NCBI RefSeq assembly: GCF_002863005.1
Contig: NZ_PKDG01000013.1
Location: forward strand, 62,001-126,000
Length of the DNA stretch: 64,000 nucleotides
Origin: Pseudoxanthomonas sp.
GTDB lineage: Bacteria; Pseudomonadota; Gammaproteobacteria; Xanthomonadales; Xanthomonadaceae
Direction: 5' to 3'
Under the pieces are notes generated by a model that did not search any database, was not told where the DNA came from, and was given only the letters and a program-made list of their open reading frames with translations. This document shows, in pieces, positions 19,660-28,274 of the stretch; the first letter of the stretch is position 1; each line of letters starts with the position of its first letter. Made by a program: the position numbers and the translations under genes.

Positions 19660-21600
19660 ATGGTGTCTGTCTTCGGCATGTTGCGGCGCGGCGCGGTCTG
19701 CGTGGTTGCGCTCGCCTTGTCACTGCCGGCGTTCGCCGCCACACCCGCGCATTACGTGCTGGGCGACACCGCGGCGAAAACGCCGGGACAGGTACAGCCC
19801 GGGCTGCTGCTGATGGGCGGGGGCGACCGCAACTTCGATGCGATGCGCTGGTTCATGAAGAAGGCCGGCAACGGTCACATCGTCGTGCTGCGCGCCTCGC
19901 AGGCGGGCGAGATCGGCGAGGAGTTCTTCAACGAGGTCGGCGGCATCGCCTCGGTGGAAACCTGGGTCTTCAGCGACCGCGAAAGCGCGAGCGATCCGGC
20001 CGTACTGCGCAGCCTGAAGCGCGCCGACGGCATCTTCCTGGCCGGCGGCGACCAGTCGCGCTACGTGCGCTACTGGCGCGGCACGCCGGTAGGCGAGGCG
20101 CTGGATGCGCACGTGCGCGCCGGCAAGCCGCTGGGCGGCACCAGTGCCGGCCTGGCGATGCAGGGCGAATACCTGTACGGCGCGATGGACGGCGGCAGCC
20201 AGATCAGTCCGCGTGCGCTGGCCGATCCGCTCGGCCCGGACAACACGATCGAGACGGGCTTCCTGCAACTGGCGCTGCTGAAGGGCGTGCTCACCGACAC
20301 GCACTTCAGCGAACGCAACCGGCTGGGCCGGCTGATCGCGTTCGTCGCCAAGGCCGAGTCGATGGCGGGTCGCCCGCTCCTGGGGCTGGGCGTGGATGAA
20401 GATGCCGCGGTCGCCGTGGAAGGCGACGGGACGGCGCGCGTGTACGCAACGGCGCCCGGTGCGGGCGCGACGGTGGTGAAGGGCGGGTTCGCACAGAAGC
20501 AGGTCGAAGACGAACCGATGAACCTCGAGCGTGTCGACACCGTCATCGCCGGCGTCGATTCCGTGCTGCACCTGCCGAGTGGGCGCGTCGACAAGCCTGC
20601 CGCCGAGCGCCGTTACGCGGTGCGCAACGGCGTGCTGGCGGCGCTGGATTCGCCGCTGCTGGTGATCCACGGCGGTGCGGGCGTCGAGCGCGCCGGCATG
20701 ACGCCAGCGGACGAGGATGCCGCACGCAAGGCGCTGGAAGCTGCGCTGCGCGCCGGCCACGCGCAGCTGAAGGCCGGCAAGCCCGCGCTCGATGCCGTGA
20801 CCGCGGCGATCACCGTGCTGGAGGATGCGCCGCAGTTCAACGCGGGCCGCGGCGCGGTGTTCACGCACGACGGAAAGAACGAACTGGATTCCTCGATCAT
20901 GGACGGCGCCACCGGCAAGGCCGGCGCGGTCGCGGGCGTGCATCGCGTGAAGAATCCGATCACCCTGGCACGCGCGGTGATGGAGAAATCCCGGCACGTG
21001 ATGATGGTCGGCGGCGGCGCCGAAGCGTTCGCGAAGGAGCAGGGCGTCACCCTGGTCGATCCGTCGTACTTCCGTACCGAGAAGCGCTGGCAGCAGCTGC
21101 AGGATGCGCTGAAGGAAGAGAAGCAGGCGCAGGCGAGCAACACGCCGCTGGAGCTGCCTGGCAAGGCCTACTTCGGCACGGTCGGTGCGCTGGCGCTCGA
21201 TGCGAAGGGACAGCTGGCGGCGGGTACGTCGACCGGCGGCATGACCAACAAGCGCTACGGCCGCGTGGGCGACTCGCCGATCATCGGCGCCGGTACCTGG
21301 GCCGATGACCGTTGTGCGTTCTCCGGTACCGGTTGGGGCGAGTACTACATCCGCGCATCCGCCGCGCACGAGGTCTGCGCGCGCGTACGCCTGGCGGGCT
21401 ACGGCATCGCACGCGCCGCCGAGGGCGTGATCAACCGCGACATTCCGAAAGCCGGCGGCGACGGCGGCGCCATCGCGCTGGGCGCCGACGGCAGCATGGC
21501 GTTCCCCTTCAATACCGAAGGCATGTACCGCGGCTGGATCGGGGCGGACGGCGTGCCGCACGTGGCGATCTACAAGGAAGACGCGCTGCCCGCGCGTTGA
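19660..21600 (+). CDS. Secreted fusion of cyanophycinase (S51) and isoaspartyl peptidase (Ntn hydrolase)
   Basis: 646 residues from the ATG at 19660, which has AGGGAG upstream and leads into a signal peptide (GMLRRGAVCVVALALSLPAFA). Residues ~45-320 are a peptidase-S51 cyanophycinase domain, with LLMGGGDRNF, LAGGDQSRYVRYW, the nucleophile Ser162 in GGTSAG, and DTHFSERNRLGRL. Residues ~332-646 are a plant-type asparaginase/isoaspartyl peptidase, with LVIHGGAGV, FNAGRGAVFT, the autoprocessing site G-Thr507 in YFGTVGALALD, and STGGMTNK. Cyanophycinase releases beta-Asp-Arg and the second family cleaves isoaspartyl bonds, so both steps may be joined in one exported protein. Substrate is inferred. 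Confidence 0.88.
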   Translation: MVSVFGMLRRGAVCVVALALSLPAFAATPAHYVLGDTAAKTPGQVQPGLLLMGGGDRNFDAMRWFMKKAGNGHIVVLRASQAGEIGEEFFNEVGGIASVETWVFSDRESASDPAVLRSLKRADGIFLAGGDQSRYVRYWRGTPVGEALDAHVRAGKPLGGTSAGLAMQGEYLYGAMDGGSQISPRALADPLGPDNTIETGFLQLALLKGVLTDTHFSERNRLGRLIAFVAKAESMAGRPLLGLGVDEDAAVAVEGDGTARVYATAPGAGATVVKGGFAQKQVEDEPMNLERVDTVIAGVDSVLHLPSGRVDKPAAERRYAVRNGVLAALDSPLLVIHGGAGVERAGMTPADEDAARKALEAALRAGHAQLKAGKPALDAVTAAITVLEDAPQFNAGRGAVFTHDGKNELDSSIMDGATGKAGAVAGVHRVKNPITLARAVMEKSRHVMMVGGGAEAFAKEQGVTLVDPSYFRTEKRWQQLQDALKEEKQAQASNTPLELPGKAYFGTVGALALDAKGQLAAGTSTGGMTNKRYGRVGDSPIIGAGTWADDRCAFSGTGWGEYYIRASAAHEVCARVRLAGYGIARAAEGVINRDIPKAGGDGGAIALGADGSMAFPFNTEGMYRGWIGADGVPHVAIYKEDALPAR

Positions 21601-21648
21601 GCCGCGATGGAGCTATGCTCCTTCCCTCGACGGGGAAGGGGCAGGGAT

Positions 21649-22392
21649 ATGAAAGGCAGTGTCGCAGTGGGGTTGCTGGCCGTGTCGTTCACGCTGACGG
21701 CCGGCGAGAAGGCAGCGGAGCCGGTCAGGTTCTACGCCAATGCGCGCGTCGTCCTGGACGAACAGGGCGTGCCGCAGCAGGTGCAGGCGAACGAGAAGCT
21801 GCCGGCCGTGGTGCGTGGCGTCATCGAGGAGCGCGTGCTGCGATGGCGTTTCGAGCCGGCGCAGGTGGGCGGTGTCGCCAAGGCCGGCGTGACCCATGTC
21901 TTCATGGATGCCTGTGCCGTGCCGCTGCCCGATGGCGGCATGCGCATGGCGCTGGACTACCGTTCCAATGGCCCGGCTCTCGCGCAGGGCGCTCTTTTTG
22001 CAGCACCGCCGCGCTATCCGGTGGATGCGGCACGCATGGCACGCGAAGGTAGGTTTCGCGTGGTGATCAATGTCGGCCAGGACGGTACCGCGACGGTTGG
22101 CAGCATCGATCCGTTGGAGGGCTCGCTGAAGCCGTTCGAGAAAACGTTGCGCGACTGGGTGGCCGCGATGCGGTACGTGCCCGAGCAGGTCGATGGGGTA
22201 CCGATCGCCACCCAGCTGGCGATCCCGGTGGATTTCGCCATGGGCGGCGGCATGGGCATGCGGCGCGCGGAGCGGGCGGAAAAGGAACAGGCTGCGCAGT
22301 CGCCCGAGTGCAGGGCCGCCTCCGCCGGCGGCACGGACCCGCAGCGTCCGGTGGTCCTGGATTCCCCGTTCAAACCCCGGGAGACCGGCTGA
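21649..22392 (+). CDS. Secreted TonB-C-like protein
   Basis: 247 residues starting at 21649 after a CAGGGA ribosome site, with a short signal peptide (KGSVAVGLLAVSFTLTAG). Two TonB-C-like modules are seen: residues 25-105 (NARVVLDEQGVPQQ, LRWRFEPAQVGG) and 118-205 (PPRYPVDAARMAREGRFRVVINVGQDG, MRYVPEQVDGVP). It lacks the transmembrane anchor of real TonB. It resembles the 4169-5035 protein in size and plan. It lies 48 bp after the cyanophycinase fusion, so co-transcription is possible. Function unknown. Confidence 0.72.
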   Translation: MKGSVAVGLLAVSFTLTAGEKAAEPVRFYANARVVLDEQGVPQQVQANEKLPAVVRGVIEERVLRWRFEPAQVGGVAKAGVTHVFMDACAVPLPDGGMRMALDYRSNGPALAQGALFAAPPRYPVDAARMAREGRFRVVINVGQDGTATVGSIDPLEGSLKPFEKTLRDWVAAMRYVPEQVDGVPIATQLAIPVDFAMGGGMGMRRAERAEKEQAAQSPECRAASAGGTDPQRPVVLDSPFKPRETG

Positions 22393-22471
22393 TCCGGCCG
22401 GACGGGCTGCAACGGCGGGATGTCGCCGTGGCCACCGGCCTGTCCGGGGAGGGCCCGCCATTCCGGAACAG

Positions 22472-22525
22472 TGTGACGTGGATCGCAAATGTGAATTCCG
22501 TAAGCTAAGATACGGATCACATTTG
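22472..22525. promoter_or_regulatory. CRP/Clp-like half-sites and a long hairpin upstream of the DUF11 gene
   Basis: TGTGA-N6-TCGCA at 22472-22487 matches the CRP consensus with one mismatch. Directly after it, 22486-22525 forms an inverted repeat: CAAATGTGA(AT)TCCGTA pairs with TACGGATCACATTTG around an 8-nt loop. The block lies 130-183 bp before the DUF11 start. It may be a Clp operator array or a structured leader; it has no T-run, so it is not an obvious terminator. Confidence 0.45.
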
Positions 22526-22654
22526 CAGTCCGCCCCTCCTTGCCTGGACGGCGTCTTGGGTCGGCGTGCCAGCAGGGGCAGGCGGGAAAGTCGGTGAGTC
22601 GGACGAACCCGGGGAACGCCTCTTCCACAGAAGCGTCAGGGGATCCGTCCATCG

Positions 22655-24385
22655 ATGTCGTACCGCGCCAGTGATGTGCTGCGCCCGCAGGGCGCGCGTT
22701 CCGTCCGTCCGTCTTCCCGTTCTTGTTCCGATGCCGCGACGTCGCGCCGCGGGCTGCGCCGTGCCCTCCAGGCCGGACTGCTGCTGGCCATGCTGCTCGC
22801 GGCCGGCTCGGCGCTGGCGTTGATCACCGGGGTGTGGACGCTCAACGGCGCGACCTCGGCGACCACCACCCTCGACGGCATCACCGTGACCTGGACCGGC
22901 ACGTCCGACCAGGCCTATGCCAACGGGACGTTCAACACCACCAATGCGAGCCGCTGGAGCGATCCCTACGGCGAGACGGTCGCCGGTGGCCGCTCGCTGA
23001 CGCTGCTGCACGAAACGGCCAGCCGCACCTACACGATCACCTTCAGCAAGCCGGTGGACAACCCGGTGCTGCATGTCGATCGCCTCGGCGGCGCACTGGG
23101 CAACGATCCGAACAGTTCGCGCTGGACGCTCAGCAATTCGGTGGCCCAGGGCGGTGCGGTGTCGCTGACGCGGCTCAGCGGCAATACGCAGTTCCAGGTA
23201 TCCGGCAGCACGTTCGTGCGTTCGACCGGCACGGCCTTCTCCGGCACCGCGAATGCCGAGTGTCTTTCGGGCAACGCGGCCACCGTCGCCAGCGGTACCG
23301 CCTGCGGTTCAGTGCGCTTCAACGGCACCGGCATCACCAGCCTGACCTTCACCACCACCCAGGTCGGCCCGGCGGGCGGCGACGAAGTGGAACTGCGCTG
23401 GAGCTTCCAGGGCAGCAACGTCATCGTGCGAAAGCAATCGGTCGGCGGTACCGGCACCTTCGGCATCACCGCCAGCAACGCACTGGCGCAGGCGTTCAAC
23501 CTGGTGACGACCGCGCAGAACACGCCCGTGTCGTCCACGACGTACCCGGTGACGAACCACGCCGGCGCGATCACGCTGACCGAGACCACGGTCCCGACGG
23601 GCTACGCGCTGACGGGCGCCACCTGTACGGACCAGAACAACGCCGCCGTCACCGCGACCGTCAACACGGCCGCGCGCCAGGTCACGATCGCCGCGGGCGA
23701 CTACCGCGCCAACCAGACCCTCACCTGCACGCTGACCAACAGTGCGACCGCGACGCTCGCGTTGGCCAAGACGTGGATCGACGCCGCGATCAACGACACC
23801 GCGACGCTGTCCGCGACCGGCGGCGCCAATGCCGCATCGCTGGCCTCCACCGCGAACAGCGCTGCCGAGACCGACACCGGCTCCGCCGTGCAGGTCGTGC
23901 CGGGCAACGTCATCACGCTGGCCGAAACCCTGGCGGCCGGCAACGCACGCACGTATACCGCCAGTGCCTGGACCTGCTCGGGTGGCAACCTCAGCGGCAA
24001 CACGTTGACGCTGACCGCCGCGCACGCGGGCCAGGCCATCGTCTGCACGATCACCAACCGGGCGCGCGTGACGGATGTGTCGGTGGTGAAGTCGAGCGCG
24101 TCCGCCACCGCCACCAGCGGACAGGTGACCAACTTCACCGTGGTCGTGTCGAACGCGGGTCCCACCGCGGCCGATGGCGCGGTGGTCAGCGATACGCCGG
24201 GCGCAGGCCTGAGCTGTCCGGTATCCGGCAGCCCGATCAGCTGCGTCGCCAGCGGTGGCGCGGCGTGTCCGGGGGCGGCGGCGTTGCTGACGCTGGTCAG
24301 TGGCGGCGTGGCCGTGCCGACTTTGCCATCGGGCGGCACCGTGACCTTCACCGTGCCCTGCCAGGTCACGGCCAGCGGACTCTGA
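22655..24385 (+). CDS. Exported DUF11/prealbumin-like surface protein
   Basis: 576 residues. After a basic N-terminus, a membrane helix or signal (LRRALQAGLLLAMLLAAGSALA) ends near residue 55. Then comes a lectin-like beta region (residues ~58-250), two prealbumin-like repeats with VTNHAGAITLTETTVPTGYALTGATC and VITLAETLAAGN, each ending in CTLTNSA / CTITNRA, and a C-terminal DUF11 domain (VVKSSASATATSGQVTNFTVVVSNAGP). Thr and Ala are abundant. No sortase motif, barrel or type-specific anchor follows. Such proteins are usually adhesin-like; this role is inferred. Confidence 0.75.
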   Translation: MSYRASDVLRPQGARSVRPSSRSCSDAATSRRGLRRALQAGLLLAMLLAAGSALALITGVWTLNGATSATTTLDGITVTWTGTSDQAYANGTFNTTNASRWSDPYGETVAGGRSLTLLHETASRTYTITFSKPVDNPVLHVDRLGGALGNDPNSSRWTLSNSVAQGGAVSLTRLSGNTQFQVSGSTFVRSTGTAFSGTANAECLSGNAATVASGTACGSVRFNGTGITSLTFTTTQVGPAGGDEVELRWSFQGSNVIVRKQSVGGTGTFGITASNALAQAFNLVTTAQNTPVSSTTYPVTNHAGAITLTETTVPTGYALTGATCTDQNNAAVTATVNTAARQVTIAAGDYRANQTLTCTLTNSATATLALAKTWIDAAINDTATLSATGGANAASLASTANSAAETDTGSAVQVVPGNVITLAETLAAGNARTYTASAWTCSGGNLSGNTLTLTAAHAGQAIVCTITNRARVTDVSVVKSSASATATSGQVTNFTVVVSNAGPTAADGAVVSDTPGAGLSCPVSGSPISCVASGGAACPGAAALLTLVSGGVAVPTLPSGGTVTFTVPCQVTASGL

Positions 24386-24455
24386 TTCCCGGCGAGCTTC
24401 CCAAGCGAGGGGCGAATCTCCATGATGCGGCTCCGTTCTTCGCCCCACTGATGCA

Positions 24456-26555
24456 ATGAGCCGTACCGCCTGGCTGTGGGTGGTGGTGCTGTCGACCGCC
24501 ATCGCGCTGGCCGCGACCTTCCTGGTCACGCCGCGTTTTCCCGTTCCCGTCCCCGAGGCCGGCCCGCCGGTCACGCCGTTCGGCTGGACCGGCCAGTTGT
24601 CGCTGGCGGCCGGTGACGGCGTGCGTGGCGCGAGCGACGGGCTGGGCGCGAACGCGCGCTTCGACGACCCCTGGGGCATCGTCGTGATGGAAGACGGCAC
24701 GCGCTACGTCGCCGATGCCGGCGATAACAACCGCATCCGCCGCATCGCGCGCGATGGCAGCGTGGCGACGCTGGCCGGGGGGCGCGAGGGGTTCATCGAC
24801 GGCGCCGGCACCGTGGCAGCCTTCCATACGCCGTCGGCGCTGGCGCGCGATGCGCAGGGCAATCTCTACGTGGCCGATACCGGCAACCACGCCATCCGCA
24901 AGGTCACGCCGCAGGGCGTGGTGACGACGGTGGCCGGCACGGGCGAGCCGGGCTTCCGCGACGGCGCGGCGATGCAGGCGCAATTCAACGGACCCATCGG
25001 GGTCGCGGTGGATGGCAGCGGTCGCGTCTATGTCGCCGACACCTACAACGACCGCATCCGCCTGATCTCCCGGGACGGCGTGGTCACCACGCTCGCCGGC
25101 GGCGATGCGCCCGGTTTCGTGGATGGCACCGGCGGCGAAGCGCGCTTCGACACGCCGACCGGCATCGCCGTGGATGCCACCGGCGTTGCGTGGGTCGCGG
25201 ACCTGCGCAACGACGCCATCCGCAGGATCGGGCCGCAGGGCGGGGTCAGCACCTTGCCGCTGCAGCCGGACCTGCCGACGCAGGCAGGCCCGCGCAGGCC
25301 GTTGTCGCTGGCGCTCACGCACGATGGCCATCTGTATGTCGGCGAACTGTTCACCGGTCGGGTGATGCAGGTGATGCGCGATGGACGTTGGCACGTGTTG
25401 GCCGGCCATCTGCCGGGGCAGCGGCTGTCACGCACGGCGGGGCTGGCGGTGGATGCGCGTGGCGATGTGCACATCACCGATGCGGGTGCCCATCGGGTGC
25501 ATCGCATCGCGCCGCTGGCGGCCGGCGTCGCGCCTGCCCCCGCGACCGTCGGTCCGTCGGCGGAGGATCCACTGCCCGTCACCGCAGGTCGCTGGCCCCT
25601 GCAGCCGCAGGACCAGTGGCATGAGGTGGTCGGCACGCTCGGCGAAGTCCGGGGCGACTACAGCGGGGAAAGTCGCCACCACCTGCACGGCGGTCTCGAC
25701 ATCCGCGGCGACGTCGGCGCCACCGTGCTCGCCATCGCCGACGGCAAGGTCAGCAGTCCATCCGCCGCCTGGAACTTCGATGGCCTGAGCGAAGGACTCG
25801 GTCTTGGCCCGCTCGACTACATCCACATGCGCGTCGGCCGCACGCCGCGCGGAGAGCTGCTGGATCCGGCGCGCTTCCAGCTGCTCCACGACCTCAGTGG
25901 CGAGCCCAGCCGCATCCGCGTGCGGCGCGGCACGCGCTTCGCCGCGGGCGACCCGCTGGGCACGGTCAACCGCATGGCGCACGTGCACCTGTCGATCGGC
26001 CCTTCGGGCTACGAGCGCAACGCGATCGCGCTCGGCTTCACCGGGTTCACCGACACCTATCCGCCGCGCATCGACGACGTTGCGCTGTTCGACACGCTGG
26101 ACCAGCCGATCGACCAGCGCGAGGACGGACGCGTGCTGGTGCCGCGGGACCTGCAGGGCGTGCGCATCGTCGTGGATGCCTGGGACCAGGTGGACCGCAA
26201 CCTGCCGCGCCGTCGCCTCGGCGTGCATGCCTTGGGCTACCAACTGCTGCACGACGACGGCAGGCCCGTCGCGGGGTTCGAAGCGCCGCGCATGACGCTC
26301 GATTTCCTCCGGTTGCCGTCCGACGATGCGGTGCAGGTGGCGTACGCACCGGGAAGCGGCATCACCGTGCATGGCAGTGCGGTCACCCGGTTCCGGTACA
26401 GCGTCACCAATACCGTCCGCGACGGCCATTGGGCCGAAGGCGCATGGCGGGCCGGCGAACTCCCGCCCGGCGACTACACGCTCAGGATCACCGCCCGCGA
26501 CTACAGCGGCAACGAGGCACAGGGTCGCCGCGACCTGAAGTTGCGGCTCCCGTAG
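24456..26555 (+). CDS. NHL beta-propeller fused to an M23-like metallopeptidase domain
   Basis: 699 residues. An N-terminal signal-anchor helix (AWLWVVVLSTAIALAATFLV) is followed by five to six NHL repeats (residues ~50-365; GIVVMEDGTRYVADAGDNNRIRR, LYVADTGNHAIRKVTPQG). Residues ~390-520 look like LytM/M23: His411 and Asp415 in HGGLD, then His509-x-His511 in HVHLS, exactly the zinc-ligand pattern. A beta-rich C-terminal domain follows (ITARDYSGNEAQGRRDLKL). M23 enzymes cut peptidoglycan cross-bridges or related peptides. The fusion to a propeller is unusual; activity is inferred from the ligands. Confidence 0.78.
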   Translation: MSRTAWLWVVVLSTAIALAATFLVTPRFPVPVPEAGPPVTPFGWTGQLSLAAGDGVRGASDGLGANARFDDPWGIVVMEDGTRYVADAGDNNRIRRIARDGSVATLAGGREGFIDGAGTVAAFHTPSALARDAQGNLYVADTGNHAIRKVTPQGVVTTVAGTGEPGFRDGAAMQAQFNGPIGVAVDGSGRVYVADTYNDRIRLISRDGVVTTLAGGDAPGFVDGTGGEARFDTPTGIAVDATGVAWVADLRNDAIRRIGPQGGVSTLPLQPDLPTQAGPRRPLSLALTHDGHLYVGELFTGRVMQVMRDGRWHVLAGHLPGQRLSRTAGLAVDARGDVHITDAGAHRVHRIAPLAAGVAPAPATVGPSAEDPLPVTAGRWPLQPQDQWHEVVGTLGEVRGDYSGESRHHLHGGLDIRGDVGATVLAIADGKVSSPSAAWNFDGLSEGLGLGPLDYIHMRVGRTPRGELLDPARFQLLHDLSGEPSRIRVRRGTRFAAGDPLGTVNRMAHVHLSIGPSGYERNAIALGFTGFTDTYPPRIDDVALFDTLDQPIDQREDGRVLVPRDLQGVRIVVDAWDQVDRNLPRRRLGVHALGYQLLHDDGRPVAGFEAPRMTLDFLRLPSDDAVQVAYAPGSGITVHGSAVTRFRYSVTNTVRDGHWAEGAWRAGELPPGDYTLRITARDYSGNEAQGRRDLKLRLP

Positions 26556-26668
26556 CGGGAAACCGCGCCCGCGAATGTTCCGGAGCGTCGTGTCGATCCG
26601 CGCCCTCGCGGTTCGTCGTTCTCCTGAAAGCGGCCGGAGTGTCCGGTCCGCACGATCGGGAGGGTGCA

Positions 26669-27094
26669 ATGCGCGTCATGGTCATCGTGAAGGCCAGTGC
26701 CGATTCGGAAGCCGGCCGGATGCCGGATACCGAATTGCTCACGGAGATGGGCAGGTTCAACGAGGCGCTGGTCAAGGCCGGCATCATGCTGGCCGGCGAG
26801 GGATTGCATCCCAGCTCGCGGGGTGTGCGCGTGCGCTTCGACGGCAGGCAGCGCACGGTCGTCGACGGACCCTTCGGCGAAACGAAGGAACTGGTCGCCG
26901 GCTTCTGGCTTTGGCAGGTCCGCAGCCTCGACGAAGCCATCGAGTGGATCAAGCGCGCGCCGTTCGATGGCGGCGCGGAGATCGAACTGCGGCCGGTTTT
27001 CGACGCCGACGATTTCGGCGATGCGCTGACGCCGGAGCTGCGCGAGCAGGAAGCACGGCTCGCCGCGCAGATCTCGCCAGACCATCAACCGTGA
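26669..27094 (+). CDS. YCII-related (DGPF) protein
   Basis: 141 residues with a strong GGGAGGG ribosome site before 26669. The dimeric alpha-beta barrel signature includes RVMVIVKASADSEAG, the DGPFGETKELVAGFWLWQV motif and AIEWIKRAPF. Such proteins often accompany ECF sigma factors or VOC proteins; here a VOC gene starts 10 bp after the stop. The catalytic role is not established. Confidence 0.85.
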   Translation: MRVMVIVKASADSEAGRMPDTELLTEMGRFNEALVKAGIMLAGEGLHPSSRGVRVRFDGRQRTVVDGPFGETKELVAGFWLWQVRSLDEAIEWIKRAPFDGGAEIELRPVFDADDFGDALTPELREQEARLAAQISPDHQP

Positions 27095-27104
27095 GTGGAC
27101 CTTC

Positions 27105-27512
27105 ATGAGCACCCAGATCTTCGTCAACCTGCCGGTCCGCGACCTGGATAAGTCCAAGGCCTTCTTCGCCGCGCTAGGTCATGCGACCAATCCGCAATTC
27201 ACCGACGAGAACGCGGCCTGCGTCGTCATCAGCGACACCATCTACGTCATGCTGCTGGTGGAGCCGTTCTTCCAGGGCTTCACGCGCAAGGCGATCTGCG
27301 ACGCGCGCACGCATACGGAAGTGATCCTCTGCCTGTCCGCCGACAGCCGTGCGGCCGTCGACGCCATGGTCGGCAAGGCCCTCGCCGCCGGCGGCACCGA
27401 ACCGATGGAAGCCAAGGATTACGGCTTCATGTACCAACGCAGCTTCCAGGATCCCGATGGCCACCTGTGGGAGATCGTGCACATGGACGAAGGCGCCATG
27501 CCGGCGGATTGA
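27105..27512 (+). CDS. VOC-family (glyoxalase/bleomycin-resistance fold) protein
   Basis: 135 residues with two beta-alpha-beta-beta-beta modules: IFVNLPVRDLDKSKAFFAALG, then YQRSFQDPDGHLWEIVHMD. The DPDGHLWE segment is the standard second metal-side strand. It is encoded just after the YCII gene, so the two are probably co-expressed. The substrate is unknown, and the metal-binding residues are not all obvious. Confidence 0.87.
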   Translation: MSTQIFVNLPVRDLDKSKAFFAALGHATNPQFTDENAACVVISDTIYVMLLVEPFFQGFTRKAICDARTHTEVILCLSADSRAAVDAMVGKALAAGGTEPMEAKDYGFMYQRSFQDPDGHLWEIVHMDEGAMPAD

Positions 27513-27562
27513 TGTACATGAATGTAGGCGGCCAGACGCCCGGAACCGGCTGCGAAAGCTTG

Positions 27563-27603
27563 CATGCGTCGTGCATCTGTCGTAAATGATGAAGCGACGC
27601 ATG
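27563..27603. repeat. Inverted repeat upstream of the lipoprotein gene
   Basis: Perfect 9-bp arms CATGCGTCG / CGACGCATG are separated by 23 bp, 18 bp before the start at 27621. It could be an operator or a leader hairpin for the lipoprotein/phospholipase pair. There is no direct support beyond the symmetry. Confidence 0.35.
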
Positions 27604-27620
27604 AGGCGAGAGGTGCATGA

Positions 27621-28253
27621 ATGCAGGGCAGGAAGCCGACACTCCCCGGACGTTCTTCGCGCCACGCGCGATCGCTGGCGCTGATATCGGCGATGATCGT
27701 CTCAACCGCAGGATGCCAGGGCATGGCCATGACGCAGGAATCAGGTCTTGAGGGAAGGAAGGCCGGCGACACGGCTGCGTCGGCATGGCCGTTGAAGTTT
27801 TTCCAGCACAACTTCGGCGCGCACTGCTTCGATACCATCGGGTGCAAGATCGTGTACAGCGGTTTCGTCCACGGCGTCGACCGTGACGACGAGGTGAGCC
27901 CTCCCATCTCTTCGTATCGTGCGAGTCACGAGAAGCTCCTCAGCGCTGGGCACATCGCCCGGCGCAACTTTCCGGCACCAGCGAAAGTGCAATGGCGCTC
28001 CAAGGACGGCGTGCCGCATGAGGCCGAGGTCGATATCGGCGAGATCTTCAAGGACCGCATCGTGTTGCACAACGTGCCGCGCGAGGAGATCCATGGAGAC
28101 CTGGGTGATCCGGACATCATCCTCGAAGTGAACGATCGCACCATCAATGTCTACATGCGCGCTTTCGTGCCGACGAAGACACTGCAGGTGCCGGGCAACA
28201 AGTACAGCGGCTTCCGCGACGATCTTGTCCTGGCCTGGACGAGAACCTACTGA
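27621..28253 (+). CDS. Putative lipoprotein, candidate immunity partner of the downstream Tle1-like protein
   Basis: 210 residues. The N-terminus has basic residues, a hydrophobic stretch (SLALISAMIVSTAGC) and Cys32 in TAGC, a weak lipobox. The rest (YSGFVHGVDRDDEVSPPI, KVQWRSKDGVPHEAEVDIGEIF) resembles DUF3304-like lipoproteins that I associate with phospholipase effectors, but I cannot confirm the family. It ends 21 bp before a DUF2235 phospholipase-like gene. Lipoprotein-plus-effector pairs of this kind are known for Tle1-type toxins. Confidence 0.6.
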   Translation: MQGRKPTLPGRSSRHARSLALISAMIVSTAGCQGMAMTQESGLEGRKAGDTAASAWPLKFFQHNFGAHCFDTIGCKIVYSGFVHGVDRDDEVSPPISSYRASHEKLLSAGHIARRNFPAPAKVQWRSKDGVPHEAEVDIGEIFKDRIVLHNVPREEIHGDLGDPDIILEVNDRTINVYMRAFVPTKTLQVPGNKYSGFRDDLVLAWTRTY

Positions 28254-28274
28254 CGCATCTCCAGGGAGTGGAGC

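Noticed and set aside
22655-24459. Frameshifted continuation of the DUF11 protein beyond 24385
   Set aside because: Other frames after the stop give no DUF11-like sequence, so a natural end is preferred.
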